Shown: positions 12,047 through 23,818, counted from the first letter of the stretch. The stretch: DNA of 64,000 nucleotides from Aedes albopictus (GCF_035046485.1 NC_085138.1:426547265-426611264); one strand, 5' to 3'. Made by a program: numbers and translations. Notes: generated by a model not told the origin, from the letters alone.

Positions 12047-12083
12047 TAAAGTACCCTTTTATCTGAACTTTTGGTTACTAGGG

Positions 12084-13310
12084 TATGTTCCCCGTTTGTG
12101 GTTACAAGAAAACAGGTGAACCCCAAAATGACACACCTTGATGACACCAGTGGATGACTGCCAGTAAATCCATCTAACGACGAAATAATCTCGCAATTGC
12201 GATAAAGTATGTGATCTAATGCGGTAGATTACTCGGTCGACAATGGTTGAGCGCAATTCATTTTCTTATTTATTGTATTCTGTTGGTCAGTGGTTGGTCG
12301 CTGTTGAATGTTTACCCGGTTGGTTTTATAAGTGTGATGAGGAAGAAACAACCGTTTGCGTATTAAGACTCCATTTCCCGGCTTTATTCGAGGATAAATG
12401 ACACTTAGTGGGATAATCAATTCAGCTGAAAGAGAGAACGAACCTGAAAGAAATGACCGTAATCCGGCAGTTGTTATTAATGGAGGTCAAAGATAATGGC
12501 CGTCGACGAAGGCGAAGGAACCTCTCGTTGAGATTTGTTTATTTAGAAAAGTTCTTCTTGGTTGAACAGTTCATAAATTGTAGTCGGCGTTTATAATTCA
12601 TGAACAGTAATTTCACGAAATAATGTGATTGCACAGTCAATAAAATTTCCTGAATAAAAACCCTTATATAAATTCATCCTCAACAGTTCAACTATGGATT
12701 GATGGTATCTCATCCAATGAATTGCAAATGATGTCAAATCACATTAGGATTCCCCTAACAACAATCTCCACTGAAAAACAATATCAAGCATCGTTTCCCA
12801 TTGCACGAAATTGCTTCCTCCCGATGTCATTCCGATCCTATTAACTTTCCAACAAACGACCACTTTCAGCCCGAGCTAATGTTATAATCTCCCCTTGTTC
12901 ATCAAAAACTCGAAAGCTCCGAACCGTTGTTCAAAAAAATCGTTGTCTAGTATCCCCTCGGAATCGCATCGCAACATAAAACCGCATTCACATTTAATAT
13001 ACTTCCTCCGTCGCGTCGTCCGTTTGCGTTGTCTGCGTTGGCTGTCTACTTCCCCGACCAACAACAATGGAAGATTTGCGATCCTTTGATATTTCCACAT
13101 TTATCACATTATCCGTATATTTGCACAATTACACCGTCGCGTCGTCGTCGTCGTCGTCGGAGCGTCCTACCTAGTATCGTATATCCACTGTCACTTTTAT
13201 GAGATTCTCAAACTCGCAACAATAGAACGGTGACGGGCGCAGCAGTTCTCGGCAGCTGAACAACGCACCATCTATTTATCGTACATAAGTATCTCCCCCT
13301 GTCACGTGGA
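12084..13310. other. Apparently low-copy intergenic DNA
   Basis: I see no repeat family here apart from a GTC microsatellite at about 13134-13160. Overlapping 60-70 residue frames on both strands at 12882-13100 have no recognisable domain. The absence of repeats, unlike the neighbourhood, makes this a candidate for an unannotated exon or regulatory DNA. Confidence 0.4.
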
Positions 13311-13319
13311 AGATGAACG

Positions 13320-13395
13320 TACGTATAAATACAGTTGAAGGAAGGATATTAAATTCCAGCCGCAATTATTCCACTTCACTCATAATGGGAAAAGA
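13320..13395 (+). promoter_or_regulatory. Possible core promoter (TATA-like box)
   Basis: CGTATAAATAC at about 13321-13331 matches a TATA box and lies 60 bp before an ATG at 13384. That frame (starting MGKENYYVHYLHTFF) runs only about 29 codons, and GAAGGTATCT near 13460 could be a splice donor. No product is recognised and it may be chance. Confidence 0.25.
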
Positions 13396-13491
13396 GAATT
13401 ATTACGTGCACTATTTGCACACTTTTTTTTCCTGGAGACGTTGTCCAGGAAACCAATTGAAGGTATCTGACTGAATACGCCGACATAACCC

Positions 13492-13635
13492 GTATAGTTG
13501 GCACGGTTATTCAGCATGCCCATGCAGATGGTGAGAACTTTTCGTGAAGGATATTTCCTAGATTTCTTTGGGCATAGAAGTAGCTTCGTGCTTGCCACAC
13601 GATATACACATGCAGAGGAAGTTTTTAGAAAATAA
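13492..13635 (+). mobile_element. Feilai-like SINE fragment with internal deletion
   Basis: GGTTATTCAGCATG, then TTTTCGTGAAGG, TTTGGGCATAGA and CCACACGATATACACATGC follow the order of the SINE at 20205-20488. The B box (GGTTCGATTCC) is missing between GGTGAG and AACTTTTCGTG. Confidence 0.75.
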
Positions 13636-13895
13636 ATGTGGAAGTGTTCATACCTAGAACCCTTAGCAAATTTGTGCCTACTAGCTTCTATATCTATACG
13701 TAATACGACGAAATTGAACTTAATAACATTATATTTTAAAAGCATTATTTAACCCTTCAGCAGTCACGCTGTTGTATTTAGTACATTACAAGCCTAACTT
13801 TACCAAAACACCGTATGTAACATATGTAAACAAAAAAGAGATTTTCACATGGGGCGCTGAATGTCGTTAAGGACTACTTTTATCACTCACCTTTG

Positions 13896-14060
13896 GGGGC
13901 TGTCCATTAATTACGTAAGGGATTTTTTACGATTTTCCGACACCCCCACCCCCCCTTGTAAGATTTTTTGTATGAGAGCCCAAAATTTTTTATATGGCTC
14001 GTAAGATTTTTCAAACCCCCCCTCCCCCTTTAAACCCTTACGTAATTAATGGACAGCCCC
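13896..14060. mobile_element. 165-bp MITE, GGGGCTGTCC family, TTG target duplication
   Basis: The ends are GGGGCTGTCCATTAATTACG and its complement. TTG lies on both sides (13893-13895 and 14061-14063). Length and interior match the copy at 8069-8233. Confidence 0.87.
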
Positions 14061-14274
14061 TTGGGGATGATTTGTGAAAAAAAAAATACCCGGATTTTTC
14101 ACGTTTCTGAAATGCTCAATGTAAGAGTTGCTATGGAAACAGCAAACTTTTCCTTCGATTTTCTACGTTCTTGGATTTTGTGCGGTGAGCAATTTCTGGA
14201 AGATTAAAGATTTTAAGGACTAGAATTTTCTGGTTCCTGTATGAGTACTTTTTAAATTATCTTCCAATACTATT

Positions 14275-14969
14275 CACTGGAGGAATTCCTCCAGAAATTC
14301 TTGAAATAGTTAAAAATAAATCATCAAGTAAACCTGGAGAAGTTTTTGGGTACATCTCTGAAAAGATGATTGAAGGATTTCTAAAATTTCCGAAGGAACT
14401 CCTGATTGAATTTTTGTAGAGAACCTGAGAGGAATTTCTGAAGAACTAATTTGAGGAATTCCCGGAGCAATCCCTGAAAGACTTCCTGGATAAATCCCTA
14501 GAGCAATTCCTACAAGAATGCCTGGAAGAAGCCCTATAGAATCCTTAGTGGAATTCCCGGAGGAATTCCCGTAGAAATTCTCGGAGGAATCCCTGGCAGA
14601 ATTTCTGAAAGTATACCTGGAGAAATTTCTGTATAAATTATAGAACGAATGCCTAGAGAAGTATCTGAAGAGATCTCATGAGGAAACCCTAGAAGAAATT
14701 CAAGATAAATTTCTAGAGGATTGCTTGGAAGAAGTTCTGGAGAAATTCATGGAGGAATTCCTAGAAAAAAAATCAGAATACACCTTTTGAGGAATTCATA
14801 GAGGAAATCTTATAGAAATTAAAAAAAAAAAACATCCTTGGGGGAGTTCTTGGAGAAATCTCTGAAGGAATTCCAGGAGAAACCCCTGAAGTAGTTCCTG
14901 GGAAAATCTCTAGAGAGAATCTTGGAGAAACTTCTAAACAAATTCCTGACGTAAATCCTGGAAGAGTTA
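14275..14969. repeat. Short tandem repeat array, first block
   Basis: The block consists of imperfect units such as GAATTCCTGGAGGAATCC and GAAATTTCTGGAGAA, mostly 12 or 15 bp. Divergence is high. It continues past the inserted element at 14970-15297. Confidence 0.85.
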
Positions 14970-15297
14970 CACTAGTTTACAAAATAAAATGAAAGTCGTG
15001 AACTTCTGTCAACGATCAAATATTGTGCTTCAAAAAATTTTAAGTGGTACAGTTTTTGAGTTTTAACTCAATATCGAGTTTTACAACTTTTAAAAATATG
15101 GGAATTTACTAAAATTCAAATATATTGCGTTTTGTTCAACCAATATTAAATCTTTTTCCATAAATTAAAAGCTGAATATTATACGAATCGATCTTATAAA
15201 CGTAGGCTTTGCGTCAGATTGATGAAATTTAAGATATTGGAGAGTTTTTGGAATGATCTCCTTAAATTTTAGCCAAATTTCCAAAAATATATATAAT
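14970..15297 (-). mobile_element. Truncated CACTAGTTTACA element inside the array
   Basis: It begins CACTAGTTTACAAAATAAAA and matches the complement of the right half of the complete element at 62120-62798 over about 300 bp, including GCGTCAGATTG and AAATTTCCAAAAATATAT. The other terminus is absent. The short-repeat array resumes on its far side. Confidence 0.75.
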
Positions 15298-18200
15298 TCC
15301 TGGAGAGATACCTGGTGGAATACCTGAAAAATTCCTGAAGGTATTGTATTCCAAGAAGTTTTCCTCCTGGAATAATTTCTCAAGAAATCCTTAGCGGATT
15401 TCCTGGAACAATCCTTGGGGGAACTTCTGGAGGGTTTCCGGGAAGAATCTTCGATGGATTTCCTGGAGGATTCCATGAAAAAATCCCTGGAGAAATTCGT
15501 GCAGAAATCTCGGAGAAATTCCTGAAGCAAGTCTGGAGGAGTTCCTAGAGGTATTCTTGTGGGAAATGCTGGAGGAATCCATGATGAAATTCCTGGAAGA
15601 ATCTCTAGAGAAATTCTTAAAAAAAATATTATATAAGTTTCTAGAGGAATCTCCAGAGGAACTCTGGGAGATGTATATTACTTTTCTATGTCTGAAAAAA
15701 AAAACCAAGAGAAAATCTTGGAGGAATTTCTTGAGAAATTTCTGGAGGAATCCCTGAAAAATTACTGAAGGTATTTCTGGAGAATATCCTGAAAGAATTT
15801 TTGAAGAAACCTCTAGGGGATTTGCTGGAAGAACCCTTGGAAAAAGTTCGGAAATCCTCGAAGGATTTCCTGGAGGAATCCATGGGAAAATTCCTAGAGA
15901 AATTCGTGGACAAATCGCTGGAGGAATTCCTGAAGCAATTCATGAAGGAATATCAGGAGAAATTCCTGGAAAAATGCCTGGAGGAATCCTGAGGGTATTC
16001 CTGGAGAGTTTTCTGGAGGAACTTCTGAAAAATTCCCAGAAGATTTTCTGGAAAAATTTTTGAAGAAACTGCTGACATAATTTCTGAAGGATGTCCAGGC
16101 GCAATTCCAGGATCAATTCCTTGAGTAATTACTGGATGTACTCTTGAAGAAATTCATGGGGTAATTTCTAGAGAATTTCCTGGAGGAATGCCTGGGGGAA
16201 TTTCTGTAGGTTTTCCTTTGAGAATTGCTGCAGGAATCCTTGAAGAAATTCCTGTAGGAAATTTCCTAGGGAAATTTCCTAAGAAATTCCTGGGGAAATC
16301 ATCGAAGGAATTTCTGAAAGAATCCTTGGGGGAATTCTTGGGGAAATTCGTGGAGAAATCCCTGGAAAAATCCACGACGGAGTTCCTGAAGGAATTTTTA
16401 GTGAAATTTCTAGAGGAATCCATGCCAAGAGGTAAATCTAAAAAAATTCTTGGAGGAATTCCTGAAAAAATTCTAGTAGGTATTTCTAGAGATAACCGTG
16501 GTAGAATTATTGAAGGAATCCCTGACGGATTTTCTAGAGAAATTCATGGATGAATTACTGACATAATTTATGATGGAATTCCTTGATTATTCCCTGGTGC
16601 AATTCCTGGAGGAATAACTCAAGAAATTCCTAGAAAAATTCCTCGAGGAGACCCTGGAGAAATTCCTGGATGAAATCCTGAAGGAAAGCCTGCGTAGATT
16701 TCTGAAGGAATCCCAAGAAGAATTGCTGAAATAATCCCAGGAGAAACTCCTGGAACAACTCATGGGAAATTGCTGGAGGAATTTCTGGAGGATTCGCTGG
16801 AAAAAATCCTAGAGAAATCTCTGCAAGAATCCAAGGATGAACATCTGGAAGAATGCCTGAAAAATTTCCTGGAAAAGGCCTGGAAAATACCTGAAACCTG
16901 GAGGATTTCTTGGAGGAATATCTAAAAAAAATCTTGTAGTAATTCTTGGAAGGATTCCTGGAGGATATCCTAGAGGCATACCTGTAGGAAATCGTGAAGG
17001 AATCTCCAGAAGAACTCCTGGAGAAATCTTTAGAGGAATTTCTGGCGGAGTTTCTGGAGGAATCTGAAGGTGAAAAGAAATTTCTAGATAAATTCCTGAA
17101 GAAATTCGTGGATGAATCTCTTTAGAACTTCGTAGAGGAATGCCAGGAATAATTCCTGAAGAAATCGCAGATGAATTCTTGAAGAAATTCTGGAGGAATC
17201 ATCAGAAGAGTTCCTAAAGAAACTCCAGAAGGAATCCCGTAAGCAATTTTTAGAGGAATTCCTAAGGGAATTCCTAAACAGTTTCTGGAGGAAACACTGT
17301 ATTATTTCCTGGAGGGTTCCTTAAACAATACAAGGAGGAATTCTTGAAAGAAACTTAAGAAGAGCTTTATGTAGTTTTGTATTTTTGTAGTAATTTTTAA
17401 AATAAGTTATTCCAAATAGAATCACAGAAGGAATTCCCTAATTAAGTCCTGCATAAAATCTTGGAGGAATCCATGGAGGAATTCCCGGAGGATATCCTAG
17501 AGAAAAGCATGTAAGTTTAACGAAGGTATCTCTGGAAATACTCCTGGAGGAATCTGGAGGAGTTTCTGCAGGAATCTCTAGAGACATTTCTGAAGGAATC
17601 CCTGGACGATTGTTTAGAGGAAACCCTGCAGCAATTTCCAGAGGAATCCCTGGAATAATTCCTGGAGGATTCTCTGAAGAAATTTGAGAGAAATCCCTTG
17701 AGAAATTTCTGTAGGAATCCCCGGAGGAATTCCTGAAGAAATTGCAGATGGAATCCTTGGAGGAATCCTGGAAGAATTCTAAGAAGAGTTATTGGAGGAT
17801 CTCCTTGAGGAATCCCTGTAGCAGTTCCAGAAGGAATCCCTGCAGGAGCTCCTGAAGAAACCCCAGCAGAAATCCCAGAAGCAATTCCTAGAGGCATTCC
17901 TAAACGAATCCTTAAACAGTCCCTGGAGGAAGTACTGGCTTAAATCCTGAAAGAATTTCAAGAGGCACTCCCTAAAAAGTGTTCCTTGGGGAATCGTTCG
18001 AGGTTTATTTTAATAATCCCTTGAGTTGTTCCTGAAAGAAACACAGAAGAAATTCCTGGGTGAGCTATGGAAAAAATCCTGGAGGAAATCGTCGATGGAT
18101 CCTTGCAGAAGTATCTATAAAAAATCTGAAGGAAACGTGGGAGAAATTCTTGATGCATTTCTTGGAACAAACCCTGAAACATTCACTATCGGAATCCTGC

Positions 18201-18345
18201 AAAATGCCCATGGAAGAATTCACGAAGAAGAAACTCTTGGAGAAGTCCCTTGTGGAATTTCTGAAAAAAATCCTGAAGAAGTTCCTGAATGAATGCCTAA
18301 ATGAATTTTTGAAGGTATTCGTAAAGAAATCCCAGGTATTTTGCT
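15298..18345. repeat. Short tandem repeat array, main block (about 3 kb)
   Basis: The region is almost wholly CTGGAGGAATTC-like units in both 12- and 15-bp spacing. Because unit lengths are multiples of three, several frames stay open for 60-126 residues on both strands, giving Ser/Arg/Phe-rich or Glu/Leu/Phe-rich peptides. These have no start context or domain and I do not call them genes. Near 17355-17450 and 18345 the pattern fades. Confidence 0.88.
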
Positions 18346-18925
18346 CTCAGCATGACGTTTGTTTGAATTGAATACTGGTGAAGATTCGTGTTGCAGTTGC
18401 ACATAACTGAACTCCATAGCAGCATATGGTTTTACAAAGTCCTTCTTTTTCCCTACCGGAACCCGTTCCGACATATCTGGAAAATTTGGCATGCTGTGTT
18501 GTGTTGCCATCACAAAACTTAGCCATTCAACCAAGCTTATTTGGTAAAAAAAAAATTTTAGATAAGATTGAAATGGTTCTCTTGGAGAAATATTTGGCGA
18601 AATTTCCTGTGGTTCTCGACTAAAAATGATTTGATAATTGTGGATAACCTAAATTATTAACATATCAAATTTTTTGAGATATTTTTTCTGGAACTCTGAA
18701 TTATTGATAATCTTTGAGTTGGCTCGATATTAAAAAATAAATCTGGGGGGGGGGGCTGCTTTCTTCGTTATTGAATAAAAAATCATAAACCAAAAAATGA
18801 GGAAATGCTTCCAGTTTCGCCTTAAATACCAATTTCATATTCAAAACACTCAGCTGAGAATCAGGCTCTACTAGCTTGCAAACTTTTTCACAAAGACACA
18901 TCGATCTACGTACCAATGCAACGAT
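18346..18925. other. Spacer between the array and lectin gene 1
   Basis: There is no supported gene. 18845-18870 (ACTCAGCTGAGAATCAGGCT) weakly resembles the Feilai tail. A G run lies near 18747. Confidence 0.35.
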
Positions 18926-18926
18926 T

Positions 18927-18932
18927 TTTATT
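18927..18932 (-). terminator. Polyadenylation signal of lectin gene 1
   Basis: AATAAA on the minus strand, 18-23 bases after the TAA stop codon. The 3' UTR would be very short. Confidence 0.6.
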
Positions 18933-18949
18933 AAATTCCGGATCGAATT

Positions 18950-19471
18950 TTACATTTGTTCGCACACAAAACGCCGCGTTGAGCTGCACACCACGTCATT
19001 CCATTGCCACTGGAAAGAACGCGACGGTTCGTACCACAGATGAACGCAGTGTTCATTACCGTTCCTATTGTCCGGCATGCCGGCGATCCACTTCTCGTAC
19101 GACACATCCATACCGGTTCCGTGCCAAACAAATTTGCCTTCCTTGGCCAAATCGCTGGCTCCGATCCAGAGCTCCACCTTGTTCGTTTTAAATGCGTCCA
19201 CTTTCTGGGCCTGCTCCTCCATCTGTTGCTGCTTTTCCTCCGTATCCAGTATGGCCAATCTCCAGCCGTTCCTGCTGCAATACTCGGCTGCTCCAACCCA
19301 GTTTGCCTAAAGGGAGGAATTGGAATGGATCCTATAAGAGTAGATGAAAACGTAATGCACACTTACCACAACGTTCGGGAAGCAGAATCTATTTTTGCAG
19401 TCGCATTCCTGCTGAGCGGCTGTGAGGTCTGCTAGAAAGATAGTCACGATTAGATACAATGAGAAAATCAT
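18950..19471 (-). CDS. Secreted C-type lectin (lectin gene 1), two exons
   Basis: The exons join 19471-19367 and 19306-18950 (minus strand), giving 153 residues. The 60-bp intron is GTAAGT...TTTAG in phase 0. Exon 1 encodes a signal peptide (start MIFSLYLIVTIFLADL) and a mature N-terminus with ECDCKNRFCFP. Exon 2 is one C-type lectin domain: cysteines 45, 122, 142 and 150 (the two usual disulfides), WIG at 82-84, MPD at 112-114 and WND at 137-139. In this family the xPD/WND pair binds Ca and sugar; QPD-like triplets usually go with galactose-type ligands, so the MPD variant suggests but does not prove such specificity. Mosquito proteins of this type are secreted pattern-recognition or attachment factors. 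This ATG was chosen because the signal peptide follows it directly. An RTE fragment lies about 280 bp upstream. Confidence 0.93.
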
Positions 19472-19483
19472 TCTTATGTTTGT

Positions 19484-19530
19484 ACTGATAAACTTTGCTG
19501 CATTCGTTCGTAACGATTGAGACTTAAATA
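19484..19530 (-). promoter_or_regulatory. Core promoter candidates of lectin gene 1
   Basis: On the minus strand a TATA-like TATTTAA (about 19523-19529) precedes TCAGT (19484-19488), the arthropod initiator consensus, by about 44 bases, somewhat farther than usual. The ATG follows the initiator by about 13 bases. Confidence 0.4.
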
Positions 19531-19747
19531 GGTTTATCGGAGCCGTTGATAAATGATGCAATTAGATAGTATTAATAACTATGACAGTAAGCAAACACTG
19601 TAGCACAGAAATCTGTCAATGAAGTAATTAAACATTTTTCAAGCCGACACCCCACTCTTTCATGATTGATAGACATTTGGACCGCACTAATAAGTCAGTG
19701 TAGTTGGTACATTTCGTATTTCATGGTTCACATATTATTGTCAACCG

Positions 19748-19985
19748 TCAGTAAGGAAACGAGGTAGAGAAATTCCTTCGCCCATCGTGACATTACTTCC
19801 CCGTAGACGAGTCCTGTTGGATTTCGCTTTTACCTACCGTCATGTGATTTGTTTTTGACGCACATACTAGTACTCATCCGACCACCATTCCAAATCTTTT
19901 GAAGATAATGCCCATGTGGTCCGCAAAGTACATAAATTGATCGGATTTTGTGAAAATCGTACACCGGCTTTTGTTGTTCCTCGCC
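19748..19985 (-). mobile_element. RTE-type retrotransposon fragment
   Basis: It matches the minus-strand element at about 41160-41440. Read on the minus strand it contains the reverse-transcriptase segment FMYFADHMGII, a damaged form of the FADD catalytic box. It is adjoined by a GAA microsatellite. Confidence 0.75.
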
Positions 19986-20041
19986 CATGGTTTTTTACAA
20001 CTCTGTGCGATGAATACTGTCGTATATATCGTAGCTTCATT

Positions 20042-20109
20042 ATGAAGAAGAAGAAGAAGAAGAAGAAGAAGAAGAAGAAGAAGAAGAAGAAGAAGAAGAA
20101 GAAGAAGAC
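20042..20109 (+). repeat. (GAA)n microsatellite, about 22 units
   Basis: A nearly pure GAA tract. It separates the RTE fragment from the short-repeat array. Poly-Lys, poly-Leu, poly-Ser and poly-Phe frames across it are artefacts. Feilai elements end in such triplets, so it may be a leftover SINE tail. Confidence 0.9.
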
Positions 20110-20204
20110 TTCCTGGATAAATCTTTGAAAAAACACCTAGATGAATCCCTGGAGCAATTCCTACAGGAATGACTAGTGGAAGCCCTGTAGAATCCCTGGA
20201 GGAG
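20110..20204. repeat. Short tandem repeat array, block before the SINE
   Basis: CTGGATAAATC and CTGGAGCAATTCC units. It is continuous with the array after 20489, showing that the SINE landed inside the array. Confidence 0.75.
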
Positions 20205-20488
20205 GGCCCATATAGACGAGGCGGTAAACGCACGGGTATTCAGCATGACCATGCTGAGGGTGACGGGTTCGATTCCCGGTCGGTCCAGGATCTTTTCGTA
20301 AAGGAAATTTCCTTGACTTCCTTGGGCATAGAGTATCTTCGTGCCTGCCACACGATATACACATGCAAAATGGTCATTGGCAGAGGAAGCTCTCAGTTAA
20401 TAACTGTGGAAGTGCTCATAGAACACTAAGCTGAGAAGCAGGCTTTGTCCCAGTGAGGACGTTACGCCAAGAAGAAGAAGAAGAAGAA
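20205..20488 (+). mobile_element. Feilai-like tRNA-derived SINE
   Basis: The head has an A-box region GGCGGTAAACGC and a clear B box, GGTTCGATTCC, at 20266-20276, as in a tRNA. The body contains CCACACGATATACACATGC, GAGGAAGCTCTCAGTTAATA and AGCTGAGAAGCAGGC. The 3' tail is a GAA repeat (about 20471-20488). This layout of tRNA head, unrelated body and triplet tail is that of Feilai SINEs of Aedes. CCCTGGAGGA lies on both sides and may be the target duplication, but the host array is made of that motif, so it cannot be proven. Confidence 0.82.
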
Positions 20489-22925
20489 CCCCTGGAGGAA
20501 TTCCCGGAGGAATCCCTGGAAGAATTTTTGAAAGTATACCTGGAGGATTATGGGAAAAATATCTAGAGAAATTTCATGAGGAAATCCTAGATAAATTTCT
20601 GGAGGATTCCTTGGCGGAAATTCTGGAGAAATACTGGGAGGAATCTCTAGAAAACTTTCAGAAGAAACCTCTTGAGGAAATCATGAAGAAATTTCTGAAA
20701 GAATCCTTGGAGGATTTCTTAGAGAATTCTCTGAAGCAATTCTAGAGGAATACCTGAAGCAATTCCAGGGAAAATCTCTAGAAAGAATCCTGGAGAAACT
20801 TCTGAACAAATTCCTGGCGTAATTCCTGGAGAATTCTTGGATGAGACCCAGTTGGAAATCCTGGAGAAATTTCTTGGATGATTTATCGGAGCAATCCCTG
20901 GAAGAAAGCCTGGAAGAATTCCTGGACAAATCTCCAGAGAAATACTGGGAGTAATTGCTGGAAAAAAATATGAAAAGATCCCATGAGAAATTCCAGGAGG
21001 ATTTTCTGGGAGAACTCTTGGAGGAATTTCTGGAGGATTCCTTGGAGAAATCTCTGGAAATTTCCCAGGAGAAATTCGTAAAGAAATCCCTGTAGCAATC
21101 TCTGGAGGAATTCCTGGAGAAATGTATGGAGGAATCCCTGAAAAATTCTTGGAGAATTTCCTGGAAGAAACTCTTAAGAAACTCTAGAGGATTTCCTGGA
21201 GAAATTCCTAAGGTATTTCCTGGATCAATTTCTGGAGAAGATCCTGGAGAAATTCCTGGATAAAATCCTGGGCCATTAATTGGAGGAATTTCTAGAGGTA
21301 TTCCTGTGGGAATTGCTGTAGGAATCTCTAGAGGAATTCTTGAAAGAATTACTGGACAAATTTCTAGGAGGAATCCCCAGAGGAACCCTGGGAGATTTCT
21401 ATTTCTGTTATTTTTATATTTCTGGAAAAAACCTTGAGAAATTTCTGAAGAAATTCCTGGAGAAATTCTCGAAGCAATTTCTGAAGAAATCCCTGGGGGA
21501 ATCCTAAAAGAAATGTGTGAAGAAATCCTTGGAGGGGCCTCTGGAGGAATCTCTGGTGAAATTCCTGAAGGAATACCTGGAGGAATCCCTGAAAAATTCC
21601 TGAAGAATCCTCTTAGGAACGCCTGGAGGATTTTCTGGAGGCATCTCTGAAAAAATCCTTGGAGAAATCTCGGGAGGAAAACCTGAAGCAATTCCTGATG
21701 GAATCTCAGGAGAAATTGGTGGAGGGATTCTTGCAGAAATTCCTGGGGTAATTCCTTGAGGAATTCTTGGAGGTACTGGAGATATTTTTGGATAAAATCC
21801 TGGAGGAATGCCTGGAGGAATTCTAGAGGAATTCTTGAAAAAAATACTGGTTTAATTTCTTGAGGATTCTCCAGAGTAATCCTGGGAGATTTGTATTTCT
21901 GTTATTTTTCTATTTCAGAAAAAATCTCTTGAGAAAATCCTGGAGAAATTTCTAGCGGAATTTCTAGAGGAATTCCTGGATAAATCCTCGAAAGAATTTC
22001 TGAAGGAACCTCTTGGGGAGTCCTTGAAGAAATTTGTAAGGAAGTCCTCGGAGCAATCTCCAGAATAATTTCTGGAGGAATACCTGGGGGAATCCTCGAA
22101 AAATTCCTAAAGGTGCTCCTCCATGAACTTCCTGAAAAAAAATCTGAAGAAATCCCTAGAAGATTTGCTGCACGAATCCTTAGAGGAACTTCTGGAGAAT
22201 TTCCTGGAGGAATTTTCGAAGAATTTCCTGGAGGAATCCCTGGGGAAATCCCTGGACAAATTCGTGGAGAAATCCCTGGAAGAATCCCTGAAAAATTCCT
22301 GAGAGAATTCATGGAGAAATTCCTGGAAAAATTGCTGATATAATTTCTAGAGGATGTCCAGGAGCAATTCCTGGATCAATTCCTAGAGAAATTGCTGGAG
22401 GAATTCCTGAAGAAATTCTTCGCGTAATTTCCGGAGAATTTCATGAAGGAGTTCCTGGAGAAATTTCTGGATAAAACCTTGCAGGAATGCACGGAGGAAT
22501 CCCTGGAGGCTTTTCTTTGGGAATTTCTGGACAAATGCTTGAAGGAATTCCTGGAGAATACTCTGGAGGAATTCTTACAGTAATTATTGGATGAATTTCT
22601 GAAAGAATCTCTACAGGAGCTCTGGGAGAAATTTCTGGGACAACCGCTGAGAAATTCAGAATTTGGAGGAATTCATGTAGGAGTTTCTGAAAAATCCTTG
22701 GAAGAATCCTGATGGAGTTTTTGGAAGAATCCCGGAGGCAATTACTGAAGGAATCTCTGGAGGAATACCTGGAGGATTTCTTGGAGGAATCTCTGAAGAA
22801 AAAACAAACTTGTAGGAATTCTTGAAGGGATTCCTGGATTATATCCTGGAGGCCTGCCTGTAGGAATTCCTGAAGGAATCTCCAGAGGAACTCCTAGAAA
22901 GAAACACAGAAGAAATTCCCAGAGA
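20489..22925. repeat. Short tandem repeat array, second main block (about 2.4 kb)
   Basis: Same unit type as 15298-18345. It includes the longest by-product frame of the array, 336 residues on the minus strand at 20681-21691. That peptide is low-complexity (Ser, Arg, Phe, Pro, Ile) with no ordered domain, and the opposite strand is also often open, as expected for a repeat whose unit is a multiple of three. Confidence 0.88.
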
Positions 22926-23818
22926 AGCTAAACAATAGCGCCAAAATCAGTTTCATACGACTAAATTCTTTCTATTCTTTATTATTTTCTGGGTAGCTTT
23001 TATGTCATCCCTGATCTTGAGGTATACGTGTGGAAAGGATGTGCCCAATGTTGGAACTCCAAGGCAATCCGGAATAACTTCGGAACCATGATATTTCATG
23101 AGACTCAACATATAGATATAAAGATGGATAAATTATTAGTGAAATTCCGAAAAAATCCCCAGCAGAGGTGAGATTTCAACTGCAGAAATAAAAACCCAGA
23201 TTAATCCACCTAGCGGTGATAGTGCCTTTCTCGTAGAATACGTTCTCTAGCTCCTGCAACATAGAAGCTTGAACTTGTAATAGTTATAGCAATTAGATTC
23301 TTCAAGGGTACACCAAAAATATACAGTAAAATGGGGTATCTTTCATAGTTTTTCAGCAAATTTTCTTAATATTTTCCCATGTAACAGTATTTCCAATAAT
23401 AACATACATATTTTCAAAAACTTTTGTTCGGTGCAGAACCATCTGTCAAAGTAACGCTTCGATTGTGAATATAGGAAAGTGCGTGCGCTGCTTTTGTAAG
23501 ATCTGTAAAAGTAATCTTTAGTGATTTTCAAGTACGAAATGGTATCACCACCAGAACAAAGGTATAATTTGCGTTCCTAATGTGGAAACTAATGTGATTG
23601 CAGCTAATTAAAGCTAATTTCAGACAAAATTTAAGTGACTCTTTATTGTTGCGTGAAAATCACGCAATTATGGGTGACTTTTTGTGCAGCATATATGTAA
23701 TTGAGAGTTCTGCGTACATAGACATTGCATACTTTTAGGCGTTTATCGGTGGTGTGGGTGGATGGAGATTTGGTCCCAATTTTGAAAAATTGATTTCAAA
23801 TCATGAAAACACGCTTCG
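22926..23818. other. Intergenic DNA with a lone element end
   Basis: 23190-23235 holds TTAATCCACCTAGCGGTGAT and GCCTTTCTCGT, one terminus of the satellite-bearing element family, alone. No gene is visible. Confidence 0.5.

Larger units (their letters stand above)
10999..12083. mobile_element. 1.1-kb inverted-repeat element carrying two tRNA-like modules
   Basis: The left end CCCAAGTAACCAAAAGTT and the complement of the right end, CCCTAGTAACCAAAAGTT, differ at one base. TA lies outside both ends (10997-10998 and 12084-12085). A strong internal inverted repeat at about 11070-11205 could form a hairpin of roughly 60 bp. Two tRNA-like segments point in opposite directions in the middle. A 165-bp MITE (11882-12046) is nested inside. 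No protein is encoded. Confidence 0.75.

Noticed and set aside
18931..19435. Long open frames overlapping lectin gene 1 in other frames
   Set aside because: Shadows of the lectin coding frame; only the spliced minus frame gives signal peptide, WIG, MPD, WND and four cysteines.
19867..20351. Poly-Phe, poly-Leu, poly-Ser and poly-Lys proteins
   Set aside because: Translation of a GAA microsatellite.
20681..21691. 336-residue minus-strand open frame
   Set aside because: Lies wholly in the short tandem repeat array; low-complexity peptide, unit length a multiple of three, other frames also open.
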